Below, piece after piece: positions 1-7,026 of a stretch of DNA of 28,470 nucleotides. Made by a program: the position numbers and the translations under genes. Below the pieces are notes generated by a model that made no database searches, was not told where the DNA came from, and saw nothing but the letters and a program-made list of their open reading frames with translations. Numbering within the stretch: position 1 is the first letter of the stretch; each line of letters begins with the position of its first letter. The stretch is taken from the NCBI GenBank assembly GCA_002898675.1, contig BEHW01000015.1, positions 1 through 28,470 of the forward strand, read 5' to 3'. The stretch is from a bacterium HR20. GTDB lineage: Bacteria; Bacteroidota; Ignavibacteria; Kapaibacteriales; NICIL-2.

Positions 1-251
1 GCGCCAACATCCCCAACCCGCACGACGGGACGACGGTGATTCCGTACTACGTGCCATCGGGTGTGGGCAGTGCTGAGCTGGTCATTGAGGATGCTGTTGG
101 TCGGCGGGTGTTGGGGTTTGTGCTCAGCGAGCGCAGGGTTTCGGGTCAGGTGGTTGTGCGGATGGAGCAGCTTGCCAGCGGACGGTACGAGTACCGTTTG
201 GTGCTCGATGGGCGCGTTGTTGCCAGCAAGGCGATGCAGCTGGTGCGGTAG
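1..251 (+). CDS. C-terminal end of a T9SS-sorted surface protein (5' end outside window)
   Basis: Only the last ~82 codons are present. The reading frame is open from the first bases (codons begin at position 3) and ends at TAG 249-251. The residues start with an ANIPNPHDGTTVIPYYVP-type linker, followed by a beta-strand domain ending LASGRYEYRLVLDGR...MQLVR. The N-x-PNP entry and the 'LasG.Y.y.l..dG' finish are typical of the type-A sorting domain that directs proteins through the type IX secretion system to the cell surface. A GTG at 36 could be mistaken for a start, but it lies inside the conserved linker, so the true start is upstream of the window. The fragment is about 93% identical in DNA (17 differences in 246 by hand count) to the end of the large gene finishing at 3376, so it is probably the tail of a paralogue. 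The function of the missing part is unknown. Confidence 0.8.
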   Translation, partial: ANIPNPHDGTTVIPYYVPSGVGSAELVIEDAVGRRVLGFVLSERRVSGQVVVRMEQLASGRYEYRLVLDGRVVASKAMQLVR

Positions 252-274
252 CGCGGGACGTTGCAGGTGACAGA

Positions 275-306
275 AGGGGCACTGGCGCGTCCGGTGCCCC
301 TTTGCG
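275..306 (+). terminator. Rho-independent-like hairpin after the first T9SS gene
   Basis: GGGGCAC at 276-282 pairs with GTGCCCC at 294-300. Three further inner pairs (one G-T wobble) give a ~10-bp stem with a 5-nt loop. It is followed by a T-rich stretch (TTTGCGTTTG). It lies 24 nt after the stop at 251. Confidence 0.7.
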
Positions 307-372
307 TTTGCAGGGAGGAGTAGGCAGCCTCCCCCTGTGAGCAGGTGGTATTTCGTTCGGTGGCGTATAGGC

Positions 373-390
373 AAAAAATAGGCATTTTTT
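373..390. repeat. A/T hairpin in the 252-546 intergenic stretch
   Basis: AAAAAAT (373-379) and ATTTTTT (384-390) form a perfect 7-bp inverted repeat with the 4-nt loop AGGC. It stands out in a GC-rich window. It could be a second weak terminator or part of the promoter region of the gene at 547. I see no convincing -33/-7 promoter pair near it. The rest of 252-546 holds no supportable gene. Confidence 0.35.
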
Positions 391-546
391 CTCGTTGGAG
401 AAGGAGGGGAGAGGGGACTAAGTTCGCAGCGCACCAGCTGCACCGTGGTCCGCGCTTGCATCGAAGCGGTGGGCGTGATGCGGAGGGTGGGGCATCGCAG
501 GTGCAGGAAGGTGACGAGCCTGGTTTGATTGTCTTTGGAGGCAACA

Positions 547-1026
547 ATGAAGGTGTATGCGGTTGTGCTCGTGTTCGCTGCAGGTGTGCTGCAGGCGCAG
601 ACACTCGAGCGGAGCGTGGTCAGTAGCGGTGCGGTTCGCTCGACGAACGGCACGGTTACGGTGCAGGGGACGATTGGCCAGTCGGTCATTGGCGTCTCGG
701 TGAGTTCCTCCCAGGCAGCGTTGCACGGTTTTTGGTATCGGCATGGCACGGGTGTGCTGAGTGTGGAGCGTTCCGAGCCGTTTGTGGCGCGGGTAACGCC
801 GCAGCCTGCCGTGGTGAGTGCGACGGTGGAGCTTGGGTGCAGCGGGGCGGCGGCGGCGTGGCTACTGACGCTGCAGGGGCAGCGGTTGGCGGAGTTAGAG
901 CTTGTCCCGAGCGCACGTGGGCAGGCAGCGATGGTAGACTGTAGTCAACTGGCAAGTGGTCTCTACCTGGTGCAGGTGCGTTGTCAGGGGCAGCAGCTAT
1001 TCCTTCCGTTGATGATTGCCAAGTAA
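547..1026 (+). CDS. Small secreted protein with signal peptide and T9SS-type C-terminus
   Basis: 159 residues. The ATG at 547 is preceded by GGAG (537-540) at good spacing; a TTG at 529 in the same frame is less likely. The N-terminus MKVYAVVLVFAAGVLQAQ is a classic signal peptide with likely cleavage after Ala17. The next part (about residues 18-65: SGAVRS, GTIGQSVIG, ALHGFWY) follows a pattern common in short Bacteroidota/Chlorobiota exported proteins ('..tiGQ..i......l..GFw'). The last ~70 residues (..LASGLYLVQVRCQGQ..LPLMIAK) resemble a T9SS type-A sorting domain, but of a different sequence type from the cassette at 1-251. It ends at TAA, 34 nt before the next gene, so the two may be co-transcribed. 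I recognise the architecture, not a molecular function. Confidence 0.8.
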   Translation: MKVYAVVLVFAAGVLQAQTLERSVVSSGAVRSTNGTVTVQGTIGQSVIGVSVSSSQAALHGFWYRHGTGVLSVERSEPFVARVTPQPAVVSATVELGCSGAAAAWLLTLQGQRLAELELVPSARGQAAMVDCSQLASGLYLVQVRCQGQQLFLPLMIAK

Positions 1027-1060
1027 CCTTGTTCTGTGTCACTATTTCGGAGTGTTTTCC

Positions 1061-1342
1061 ATGCGTTGGTTTGCGTTTGTTTTGGTGGTGGGTCTTGCAG
1101 CAGTAGCGTCGGCGCAGGTGCCGCGGGTGCTGTCGTACCAGGGCATTCTGACCGATAGCCAGGGTCGGATTCTGCCGGATGGAGAATATCAGTTGACGAT
1201 ACGGCTCTACGACCGTGTGGATGCGAGCGAGCCGATCTACGTCGAGGAGCAGCGTGTTGAGGCGGTGCGCGGTGTGGTCAATGTGCTCATTGGGACGGTC
1301 GAGCCGTTACCGTGGCGGCTGACGTTCGACCGTGTTTATTAA
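1061..1342 (+). CDS. Segment 1 of interrupted surface protein: signal peptide and N-terminal domain
   Basis: 93 residues up to the first TAA. MRWFAFVLVVGLAAVASAQ is a signal peptide. The rest (YQGILTDSQGRILPDGEYQLTIRLYD... to PLPWRLTFDRVY) is the N-terminal domain usually seen at the front of FCB-group proteins carrying tail-fibre-like repeats. In relatives this domain continues through an aromatic residue into '.LGI.VNG..EL.PR..LTAVPYAL', exactly what follows the stop here. If translation ends at this TAA, the product would be a short secreted peptide without a sorting signal. Confidence 0.6.
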   Translation: MRWFAFVLVVGLAAVASAQVPRVLSYQGILTDSQGRILPDGEYQLTIRLYDRVDASEPIYVEEQRVEAVRGVVNVLIGTVEPLPWRLTFDRVY

Positions 1343-1837
1343 GTTGGGATCAGCGTGAACGGTTCGGAGGAGCTTCGGCCGCGGACGATGTTGACGGCGG
1401 TGCCGTATGCGTTGCGGTCGGAGAGCGCAGCGGTGGCCGATGTGGCGAGGACAGTTGCCGATGGTGCGGTGAGCACAGCTAAGCTTGCCGATGGTGCGGT
1501 GACGGATGCGAAGGTGAGCGATGTATCGTGGGGGAAGGTCACGGGCGCGCCGACGAGTTTTCCGCCGACGGGAGCAGCAGGTGGAGATTTGACGGGGACG
1601 TATCCGAACCCGACGATAGCCAACGATGCGGTGACGAGTGCGAAGATTGCCGATGGGACAATTGTCAATGCAGACATTGCGCCAGCGGCGGGGATAGCCG
1701 TTAGTAAGTTGGCAGCAGGGAGTGATGGTCAAGTTCTCGTGACAAGCAACGGTGCAGCCCAGTGGACGAGCGCGAGCAGCTTGAGTGGAGGATTATGGGC
1801 ACTTGGAGGAAATAGCAACATTGATCCGACGACATAA
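1343..1837 (+). CDS. Segment 2 of interrupted surface protein: DGAVTxAKL repeat region
   Basis: Continues in the same frame after the first stop and ends at the second TAA. It contains RPRTMLTAVPYALRSE, then units of the type DGAVSTAKLADGAVTDAK, SSP-like glycine-rich spacers (GDLTGTYPNPTI), further DAVTSAKIADGTI units, and ISVSKLAAG-like and GQVLVTSNGAAQW endings. Such repeats occur in phage tail fibres and in bacterial surface proteins with triple-helical or trimeric stalks. The first in-frame start-like codon (GTG 1355) has no clear Shine-Dalgarno sequence, so independent translation is doubtful. Confidence 0.55.
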   Translation, partial: VGISVNGSEELRPRTMLTAVPYALRSESAAVADVARTVADGAVSTAKLADGAVTDAKVSDVSWGKVTGAPTSFPPTGAAGGDLTGTYPNPTIANDAVTSAKIADGTIVNADIAPAAGIAVSKLAAGSDGQVLVTSNGAAQWTSASSLSGGLWALGGNSNIDPTT

Positions 1838-3376
1838 TTCCTTGGCACAAGAGATAACCAGCCGCTGGTGATTCGTACGAACAACACCGAGCGGATGCGA
1901 GTCACCGCGGATGGGAATGTTGGGATCGGCACGAGTAGTCCGAGTGTGCGGTTGTCGTTGGGGAACGATAACGCGAACACGAAGCTGGCGATCTGGGATG
2001 GTGGGACGTCGGGTGTGATGGGCTTTGGCGTTAGTCCGAGCCAGTTCCGTATTCACTTGCCCAGCCCCAGCAATCGCTTCTCGTTTTTGGATGCGCCGAG
2101 TGGGAACGAGGTAATGACCATTCTGGGCAGCGGGAATGTGGGGATCGGCACGAGCAGTCCCCAAGCGCGGTTGCATGTGAGTGGTACTGCCTTCTTCACG
2201 CAGGGTAACACCACCTTCCAAGTGCTGCCGAACCAGCTGTTCGGTCAAACTGCGAGTAATGCTGCCACATTAGAGATCCCTGGTAACGGCACGCTTGGCA
2301 TTTGGGACGCGCTGAGCGTTCAGGGCAACATGCATGTGGGGGGAAACCTCTTCACTTTGGGGGGCGGGACAGACCCCACCTGGCGCAGAGTTTCGGCAGG
2401 TGTGGACCCTGCTGGCGGAGGACTTTATGTAGGTTTTTTCAAACTCCTCGGAGCCAACGGCAACAACAACGTTATGTTGTCATATATCACTGGATTTCCA
2501 AACCACGGAGCAATAACTGTTTACGATGAAGATGGCAACCAGCGAGCAGGGATGTATGTTGAGGATAACGGCACTGGGGCGCTATGGGCTGGTGTCAAGC
2601 TCTTCCGCGTACCTGACCCTGACGTTGCCACGCGCGACATCTGGTACGGTTGCATCGAGGGTCCCGAACTCGCGATGTATGTGCGTGGCACTGCACGATT
2701 GGTCAACGGGCGCGCGCGCATCGAGCTGCCCGACCACTTCCGCAAACTCGCCGACGAACAAGGCATGACCGTCCAACTCACGCCACGCTCTGCCGAATCG
2801 AAAGGCTTGGCTGCCGTGCAGGTTAGCCTGAACGGTATCGAGGTGGTGGAACTGCTCAACGGGCGAGGCAACTACGAGTTCGATTGGCGTGTGGGAGCGG
2901 TGCGCAAGGAGCATCGCGACTTTCGGGTATACCGTCCATGGGATGAGGTCATGCCTGCTGGCACCGACCGAGCGCAGGCGTGGGAAGCCCGTCTGAAGTC
3001 CATTCAAGACCGACAAGCACGACAGCAAGGATCGCCTTCGCAGCGGCGGCTGGAACGGCTGGAGCAACTGTTTGACCAGACGGCGGGCGGCAATCGTGGC
3101 AGCAGCCAGCCTGACGCCTGGCTCGGCGACAACATCCCCAACCCGCACGAGGGGACGACGGTGATACCGTACTACGTGCCATCGGGCGTGGGCAGTGCGG
3201 AATTGGTCATCGAGGATGGAGCTGGTCGGCGTGTGTTGGGGTTTGTGCTCAGTGAGCGCGGGGTTTCGGGTCAGGTGGTAGTGCGGATGGAGCAGCTTGC
3301 CAGCGGCCGGTACGAGTACCGTCTGGTGCTCGATGGGCGCGTTGTTTCCAGCAAGGCGATGCAGCTGGTGCGGTAG
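1838..3376 (+). CDS. Segment 3 of interrupted surface protein: GNVGIGTSSP motifs, C-terminal module, T9SS cassette
   Basis: After the second stop the frame reads FLGTRDNQPLVIRTNNTERM.. and carries GNVGIGTSSP at 1913-1942 and again at 2132-2161, each followed by an 'RLxxxG' segment. Around 2640-2930 lies a module beginning YGCIEGPELAMYVRGTA and ending near VRKEHRDFRVYRPWDE. It occupies the place where many tail-fibre-like proteins carry an S74 intramolecular chaperone, but it does not look like S74. A charged linker (about 2980-3120) leads to the sorting cassette. The largest stop-free stretch with a start-like codon begins at GTG 1868, which has no visible ribosome site and splits a conserved motif. 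I regard this as the distal part of the broken gene, not an independent gene. Confidence 0.6.
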   Translation, partial: FLGTRDNQPLVIRTNNTERMRVTADGNVGIGTSSPSVRLSLGNDNANTKLAIWDGGTSGVMGFGVSPSQFRIHLPSPSNRFSFLDAPSGNEVMTILGSGNVGIGTSSPQARLHVSGTAFFTQGNTTFQVLPNQLFGQTASNAATLEIPGNGTLGIWDALSVQGNMHVGGNLFTLGGGTDPTWRRVSAGVDPAGGGLYVGFFKLLGANGNNNVMLSYITGFPNHGAITVYDEDGNQRAGMYVEDNGTGALWAGVKLFRVPDPDVATRDIWYGCIEGPELAMYVRGTARLVNGRARIELPDHFRKLADEQGMTVQLTPRSAESKGLAAVQVSLNGIEVVELLNGRGNYEFDWRVGAVRKEHRDFRVYRPWDEVMPAGTDRAQAWEARLKSIQDRQARQQGSPSQRRLERLEQLFDQTAGGNRGSSQPDAWLGDNIPNPHEGTTVIPYYVPSGVGSAELVIEDGAGRRVLGFVLSERGVSGQVVVRMEQLASGRYEYRLVLDGRVVSSKAMQLVR

Positions 3377-3438
3377 CGCGGGACGGTGCAGGTGACAGAG
3401 AAGGGGCACTGGGGCGTCCGGTGCCCTTTCGCGTTTAC
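3126..3438 (+). repeat. Direct repeat, copy B (C-terminal cassette plus terminator)
   Basis: Second copy of the cassette at 1-313. The amino-acid changes between copies are few (for example D/E in the linker, AV/GA, R/G and A/S). Recombination between the two copies would remove about 3.1 kb, including the small gene at 547 and most of the interrupted gene, and leave one hybrid gene. Confidence 0.85.
3403..3430. terminator. Hairpin terminator between convergent genes, probably bidirectional
   Basis: GGGCAC (3404-3409) pairs with GTGCCC (3421-3426), extended by a G-T pair and inner GG/CC pairs. TTTCGCGTTT follows on the plus strand and TTCTCT on the minus strand. It sits after the stop of the surface-protein gene (3376) and after the end of the ABC exporter gene on the opposite strand (3475). 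It is homologous to the hairpin at 275-306. Confidence 0.65.
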
Positions 3439-3474
3439 GGGTGAGAGCGTGGAGGCACTAGCAGGTTGTGCCGT

Positions 3475-5673
3475 TTACACTTCCACGTAGGTTCGCAGGA
3501 ACTGGTAGTAGAGGCCTTGTCGGCGGAGGAGCTCCTCGTGGGAGCCTTCCTCGACAAGCTCGCCCCGATCGAGAACGAGGATGCGTTCGACGTGCTGCAA
3601 TGTTGTTAGCCGGTGCGCAATGGCGATGATCGTTCGCCCGGCAAAATGCGCGTAGAGGTTGCGCATGATGCGCTCTTCGCTGAGTGCGTCGAGTGCGCTG
3701 CTCGCTTCGTCGAGGATGAGAATTTTCGCATCCGTCAGAAACAGACGCGCCAGTGCAACTTTGAGCCGCTGCCCGCCTGATAGCTGCGCACCAGAATTGC
3801 CTACGCGCTGGTGGTACCCCAGGTAGAAGCGTTGCACATCGGCGTGGAGCTCCGCTTGTTCGGCTGCCCAAATGATTTCCTCCATCGTTGCGTCGGGCTT
3901 GGCCAACGCAATGTTTTCGGCGATGGTGCCGTCGAATATGTATGGGTCCTGCGGGAGCATTGCAATGTGGCGTCGGATCTCCGCGGGATGGAGAGAGCGA
4001 AGCTCAATGCCGCCGATGGTAATCGAACCGGTGTAGTCATCATAGAGCCGCACCAGCAGTTTGGCGAGTGTTGTTTTCCCTGAGCCATTGCGGCCAATAA
4101 TGCCGATGTGTGCTCCATCGGGAATCTCGAGCGAAATGTCGCGCAGCACAGGAGGCGCTTGCGGAGCATACGAAAAGCTCACGCTGGTCAGTACAACTGT
4201 GGCAGATTCCGGCATGGGGAGCAAATCCTCATCAGCGGTTACTTCCGGTTCCTGCAGGAGGACATCGCCCAGCCGGGCGAAGGTGACACCTAACTCCGTG
4301 AGCGCTTGCCAAAGCTCACCGACGGAGCTGGATGCACCCAGCACGATGCCGAAGATGGCAAGGAATGCCACGTACTGGCCGACGCTCAGCGTTCCTTCTG
4401 CACTGATCCAGGCACCGATCCAGTAGATCGCGACCTGGCCGAGCACAACCAGCGACCGTAGGATGATGCTCAGCCGAGCTTGCGTGACCATCGCAGAGTG
4501 CACTCGGTTGAGCGTGTGCTTATAGATGCTCCGCCAGTGCCACAGCCGCGGTAGCTCTGCGACGAGCAGCTTGATGGTCGTGATCCCAAGCAGTGTATCG
4601 AGAAATGCGCCCATCGTTCGGGCATTTTCCGTAAAGACTTTGTTTTGGAGCAGACGAAGCCGCGGTGTAAAGAGCAACGTCGTCACTGCAAAGAGGAAAA
4701 CTACCGCCGTTGCAATCGCCGCCAATCCTGGATGGTAAAACCACAGCACGGGCACGAGCACGACGATGAGCACCACATCGAGCAGTGCCTGCACTGTCCC
4801 GCTCGAGAGTAAGCTTCGAAGCTTGAGATTCTCCTGGAATCGCCCGATGAAGTCCTCTCGTTTGTGCGCATCGAAGTAGCGCTGCCCGACATGGAGCATG
4901 CGCTCGAAAAACCGCGAGAAAAATTCGTACTCGAACTCAATGCGCATTTGCGCAAGCAGGAGCTGCCGCGCATAGAGAAGCACCAGCTGCATCACGACGA
5001 TGATGCTCATCGCGACGGCCAATGCCACAAGGAGTGCGTTGTTGCCGAGCACGAGCACGTTGTCAATGATCGCCTGCGTAAAGAGCGGCAGGCTCAGCCC
5101 CAGCCCAGCCAGCAGTAGCGATGCAAGGAGAATCTCGACGAGCGGGCGGCGGAATCGCTCGATGATGATTGCACGGAGCAAGCTCCCGAGCGTCCGTTGG
5201 CGTTGGCGATAGCGTTCGAGGATGTCAGCGACGTCCGTGTGTGGTACGATCTGGGGAGGTGGCTCCAAGAGCAATGCAATGCCGTTCCATCGTGCGAGGA
5301 ATTCGTCCTTGGTGAGCTTCTCTTTCCCAATGCCTGGGTCAGCGATCCAGACATGGGACTCCGTCGCCCGGTAGACGACTACGAAGTGGTTGCCGCGGTA
5401 GTGCGCAATCAGTGGTAGTGGAACGCTGAGGAGATTTTGGTAGCGCATGCGAACGCCATCGGCTCGAAATCCGAAGCGTTCCGCTGTTCGAGCCAGCGTC
5501 AGGAGATCGGTGCCATAGGCCCAGACGCCTGCGATGTCTCGAAGTGCAGCTTGAACGTTCTCGAAGCCGTACCACTGCAGGATCATCGCAAGACAGGCGG
5601 TGCCACATTCACTTTGGTCGCGCTGCTTGAGGAATGGAAAGGGTCGGAAACGTCGTAGCTGCAATCTCCGCAT
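3475..5673 (-). CDS. Peptidase C39-containing ABC exporter (bacteriocin/peptide type)
   Basis: 732 residues, the usual size of a peptidase-containing ABC transporter (PCAT). Residues 1-135 form the C39 peptidase. The catalytic Cys23 lies in QSECGTACLAM, His96 in GNHFVVVYR and Asp112 in IADPG. Residues about 160-440 hold the exporter membrane domain with several long hydrophobic segments. The ATPase has Walker A GRNGSGKTT (527-535), signature LSGGQ (631-635), Walker B ILILDE (651-656) and switch His687. Such proteins cut double-glycine leaders from small peptides and export them through the inner membrane. It starts 83 nt after purA on the same strand, so it may be the last gene of that run or have its own promoter. 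I see no precursor peptide, modifying enzyme or HlyD-type adaptor nearby, so the substrate is unknown. No strong Shine-Dalgarno sequence precedes the ATG. Confidence 0.93.
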   Translation of the reverse strand: MRRLQLRRFRPFPFLKQRDQSECGTACLAMILQWYGFENVQAALRDIAGVWAYGTDLLTLARTAERFGFRADGVRMRYQNLLSVPLPLIAHYRGNHFVVVYRATESHVWIADPGIGKEKLTKDEFLARWNGIALLLEPPPQIVPHTDVADILERYRQRQRTLGSLLRAIIIERFRRPLVEILLASLLLAGLGLSLPLFTQAIIDNVLVLGNNALLVALAVAMSIIVVMQLVLLYARQLLLAQMRIEFEYEFFSRFFERMLHVGQRYFDAHKREDFIGRFQENLKLRSLLSSGTVQALLDVVLIVVLVPVLWFYHPGLAAIATAVVFLFAVTTLLFTPRLRLLQNKVFTENARTMGAFLDTLLGITTIKLLVAELPRLWHWRSIYKHTLNRVHSAMVTQARLSIILRSLVVLGQVAIYWIGAWISAEGTLSVGQYVAFLAIFGIVLGASSSVGELWQALTELGVTFARLGDVLLQEPEVTADEDLLPMPESATVVLTSVSFSYAPQAPPVLRDISLEIPDGAHIGIIGRNGSGKTTLAKLLVRLYDDYTGSITIGGIELRSLHPAEIRRHIAMLPQDPYIFDGTIAENIALAKPDATMEEIIWAAEQAELHADVQRFYLGYHQRVGNSGAQLSGGQRLKVALARLFLTDAKILILDEASSALDALSEERIMRNLYAHFAGRTIIAIAHRLTTLQHVERILVLDRGELVEEGSHEELLRRQGLYYQFLRTYVEV

Positions 5674-5700
5674 CGAACGTACACGTAGTGCAACATTGTG

Positions 5701-5710
5701 TGGGCGCCCA
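5701..5710. promoter_or_regulatory. 10-bp palindrome upstream of the ABC exporter gene
   Basis: TGGGCGCCCA is a perfect palindrome, 27 nt before the exporter start. Next to it, TGCGC/GCGCA arms at 5718-5731 can form a 5-bp hairpin that, read on the minus strand, is followed by TGTATTTT. The pair could be a weak terminator after purA or an operator for the exporter. This is a structural observation only; the stem is short. Confidence 0.25.
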
Positions 5711-5756
5711 AAATACAGCGCACTGTTGCGCGATCAGAAATTTTCACTCGCCATGG

Positions 5757-7019
5757 CTACCGCCACACAAGCTGATGGCGCTCTGCCCCAGTGGAAATGA
5801 GCGTGACGGGAACGCCGCAGTGTTGCTCGATGAGTGCGATAAGCTGTTGCGCTTGCGGTGGCAGTTCGTCGAATGTGGTGACGTCGTCGAGCGGGCGCTG
5901 CCACCCATCCAGTTCGATGTACTCCGGCTCGACAGCTTCGAGCGTTGGGACATCCACCGGAAACGTTTTCAGTCGTTTGCCGCCGAGGCGATAGCCAATG
6001 CAAACAGGAATCGTTGAGAACGTGCTGAGCACATCCAACTTCGTCAGTGCCAGCTCCGTGATGCCATTGACGAGAACGGAATACTGGAGCGCGACCAAGT
6101 CCAGCCAGCCGCATCGTCGCGGCCGACCAGTCGTCGCGCCGTACTCAGCGCCGAGTGCCCGGAGCTGCTCGCCGGCTGTGCCATGCAACTCGGTGGGGAA
6201 GGGTCCGTTACCAACCCGCGTCGAATAGGCTTTTGCGACGCCGACGATGCGCTCAATGGCTCGTGGCGAAATACCCAAGCCAGTGCATGCTCCACCGCTG
6301 GTCGGATTGGAGCTCGTCACAAACGGATAGGTGCCGTGGTCCACATCGAGCAGTGAGCCTTGCGCACCTTCTGCCAGCACGCGCTTGCCTTGGCTGATTG
6401 CGTTGGCAAGCAGCATCGTCGTATCGGTGACGAAGTCGTCTATGAAGCGATCGAATTCGAGATATTCAGCGACGATCGCTTCGACGTCGAGCCGCTCGGC
6501 GTGGTAGAGCTTCTCGAGGATTGCGTTCTTTTCGGAGAGATTGGCGCGGAGCTTTTCTTCGAGGACATGCCGATCGAGCAAGTCCACAACCCGAATCCCG
6601 ACGCGCGAGTACTTGTCAATGTACGCAGGGCCGATGCCGCGTCCGGTTGTGCCGATTCCTTGCTGCTGCTCGCGTGCATGGTCGAGCAGCTTGTGGTACG
6701 GCATGATGACGTGGGCTTTATGGCTGATGAAGAGTCGTCCCCGGACGGAAACGCCCATGTGCTCGAGCATCGCGATTTCTTGCTGGAGTGCGACGGGATC
6801 AAGCACCACGCCGTTGCCGATGACGCACTGGACGTGCTCGTGCAAGATTCCCGACGGAATCAGGTGGAGCACGATTGTTTTGCCGTTGCAGACGAGTGTA
6901 TGCCCAGCATTTGCGCCTCCCTGGTAGCGTGCGACGATATCCGACTCTTCGGAGAGCACATCCACAATTTTCCCTTTGCCTTCATCGCCCCACTGGGCGC
7001 CGACGATGACGGTGACCAT
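5757..7019 (-). CDS. purA: Adenylosuccinate synthetase
   Basis: 420 residues, normal for the family. It joins IMP and aspartate using GTP to make adenylosuccinate, the first committed step to AMP, in the cytoplasm. The N-terminal VGAQWGDEGKGK loop carries the catalytic Asp12. His40 lies in GGANAGHT, matching the second catalytic residue of the family. TTGRGIGPAY, EGAQGSLLDVDHGTYPFVTSS and GRPRRCGWLD are further family motifs. The frame is open upstream to 7184, but the ATG at 7019 gives the canonical MVTVIVGAQWGDE start, and the longer version would overlap the STAS gene. It begins 7 nt after the STAS stop, so the two are almost surely co-transcribed. Confidence 0.97.
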   Translation of the reverse strand: MVTVIVGAQWGDEGKGKIVDVLSEESDIVARYQGGANAGHTLVCNGKTIVLHLIPSGILHEHVQCVIGNGVVLDPVALQQEIAMLEHMGVSVRGRLFISHKAHVIMPYHKLLDHAREQQQGIGTTGRGIGPAYIDKYSRVGIRVVDLLDRHVLEEKLRANLSEKNAILEKLYHAERLDVEAIVAEYLEFDRFIDDFVTDTTMLLANAISQGKRVLAEGAQGSLLDVDHGTYPFVTSSNPTSGGACTGLGISPRAIERIVGVAKAYSTRVGNGPFPTELHGTAGEQLRALGAEYGATTGRPRRCGWLDLVALQYSVLVNGITELALTKLDVLSTFSTIPVCIGYRLGGKRLKTFPVDVPTLEAVEPEYIELDGWQRPLDDVTTFDELPPQAQQLIALIEQHCGVPVTLISTGAERHQLVWR

Positions 7020-7026
7020 GGCACGG

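Larger units (their letters stand above)
1..313 (+). repeat. Direct repeat, copy A (C-terminal cassette plus terminator)
   Basis: Matches 3126-3438 at a constant offset of 3125 through the coding part. It covers the T9SS sorting domain, the stop codon and the following hairpin. Similarity continues past the stop with small indels and fades soon after the hairpin. Most coding differences are silent third-position changes, so the protein is under selection or the copies are homogenised by recombination. Confidence 0.85.
1061..3376 (+). pseudogene. Large tail-fibre-like T9SS surface protein, interrupted by two in-frame TAA codons
   Basis: One reading frame runs 771 codons from ATG 1061 (GGAG at 1049-1052) to TAG 3376. 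It is broken only by TAA at 1340-1342 and TAA at 1835-1837. There is no frameshift, and the translation on both sides of each stop matches the expected continuous protein: ..LTFDRVY[stop]VGISVNG.. and ..NIDPTT[stop]FLGTRDNQP... Domain order: signal peptide (residues 1-19); N-terminal domain beginning VPRVLSYQGILTDSQGR; DGAVTxAKL-type repeats; two GNVGIGTSSP motifs; a conserved C-terminal module (EGPE..YVRGTA..); a linker; and a T9SS sorting cassette. TAA ends several intact genes in the window (547 gene, secD, glmM, rpoN), so wholesale recoding is unlikely. It is either a recent pseudogene, a read-through gene or an assembly error. The three open segments are listed separately. Confidence 0.7.

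Noticed and set aside
345..626. 93-codon Arg-rich open frame before the small T9SS gene
   Set aside because: It overlaps the well-supported gene at 547 by 80 nt, has no family resemblance and no signal or ribosome site; low-complexity Arg/Gly composition is expected from a chance frame in GC-rich DNA.
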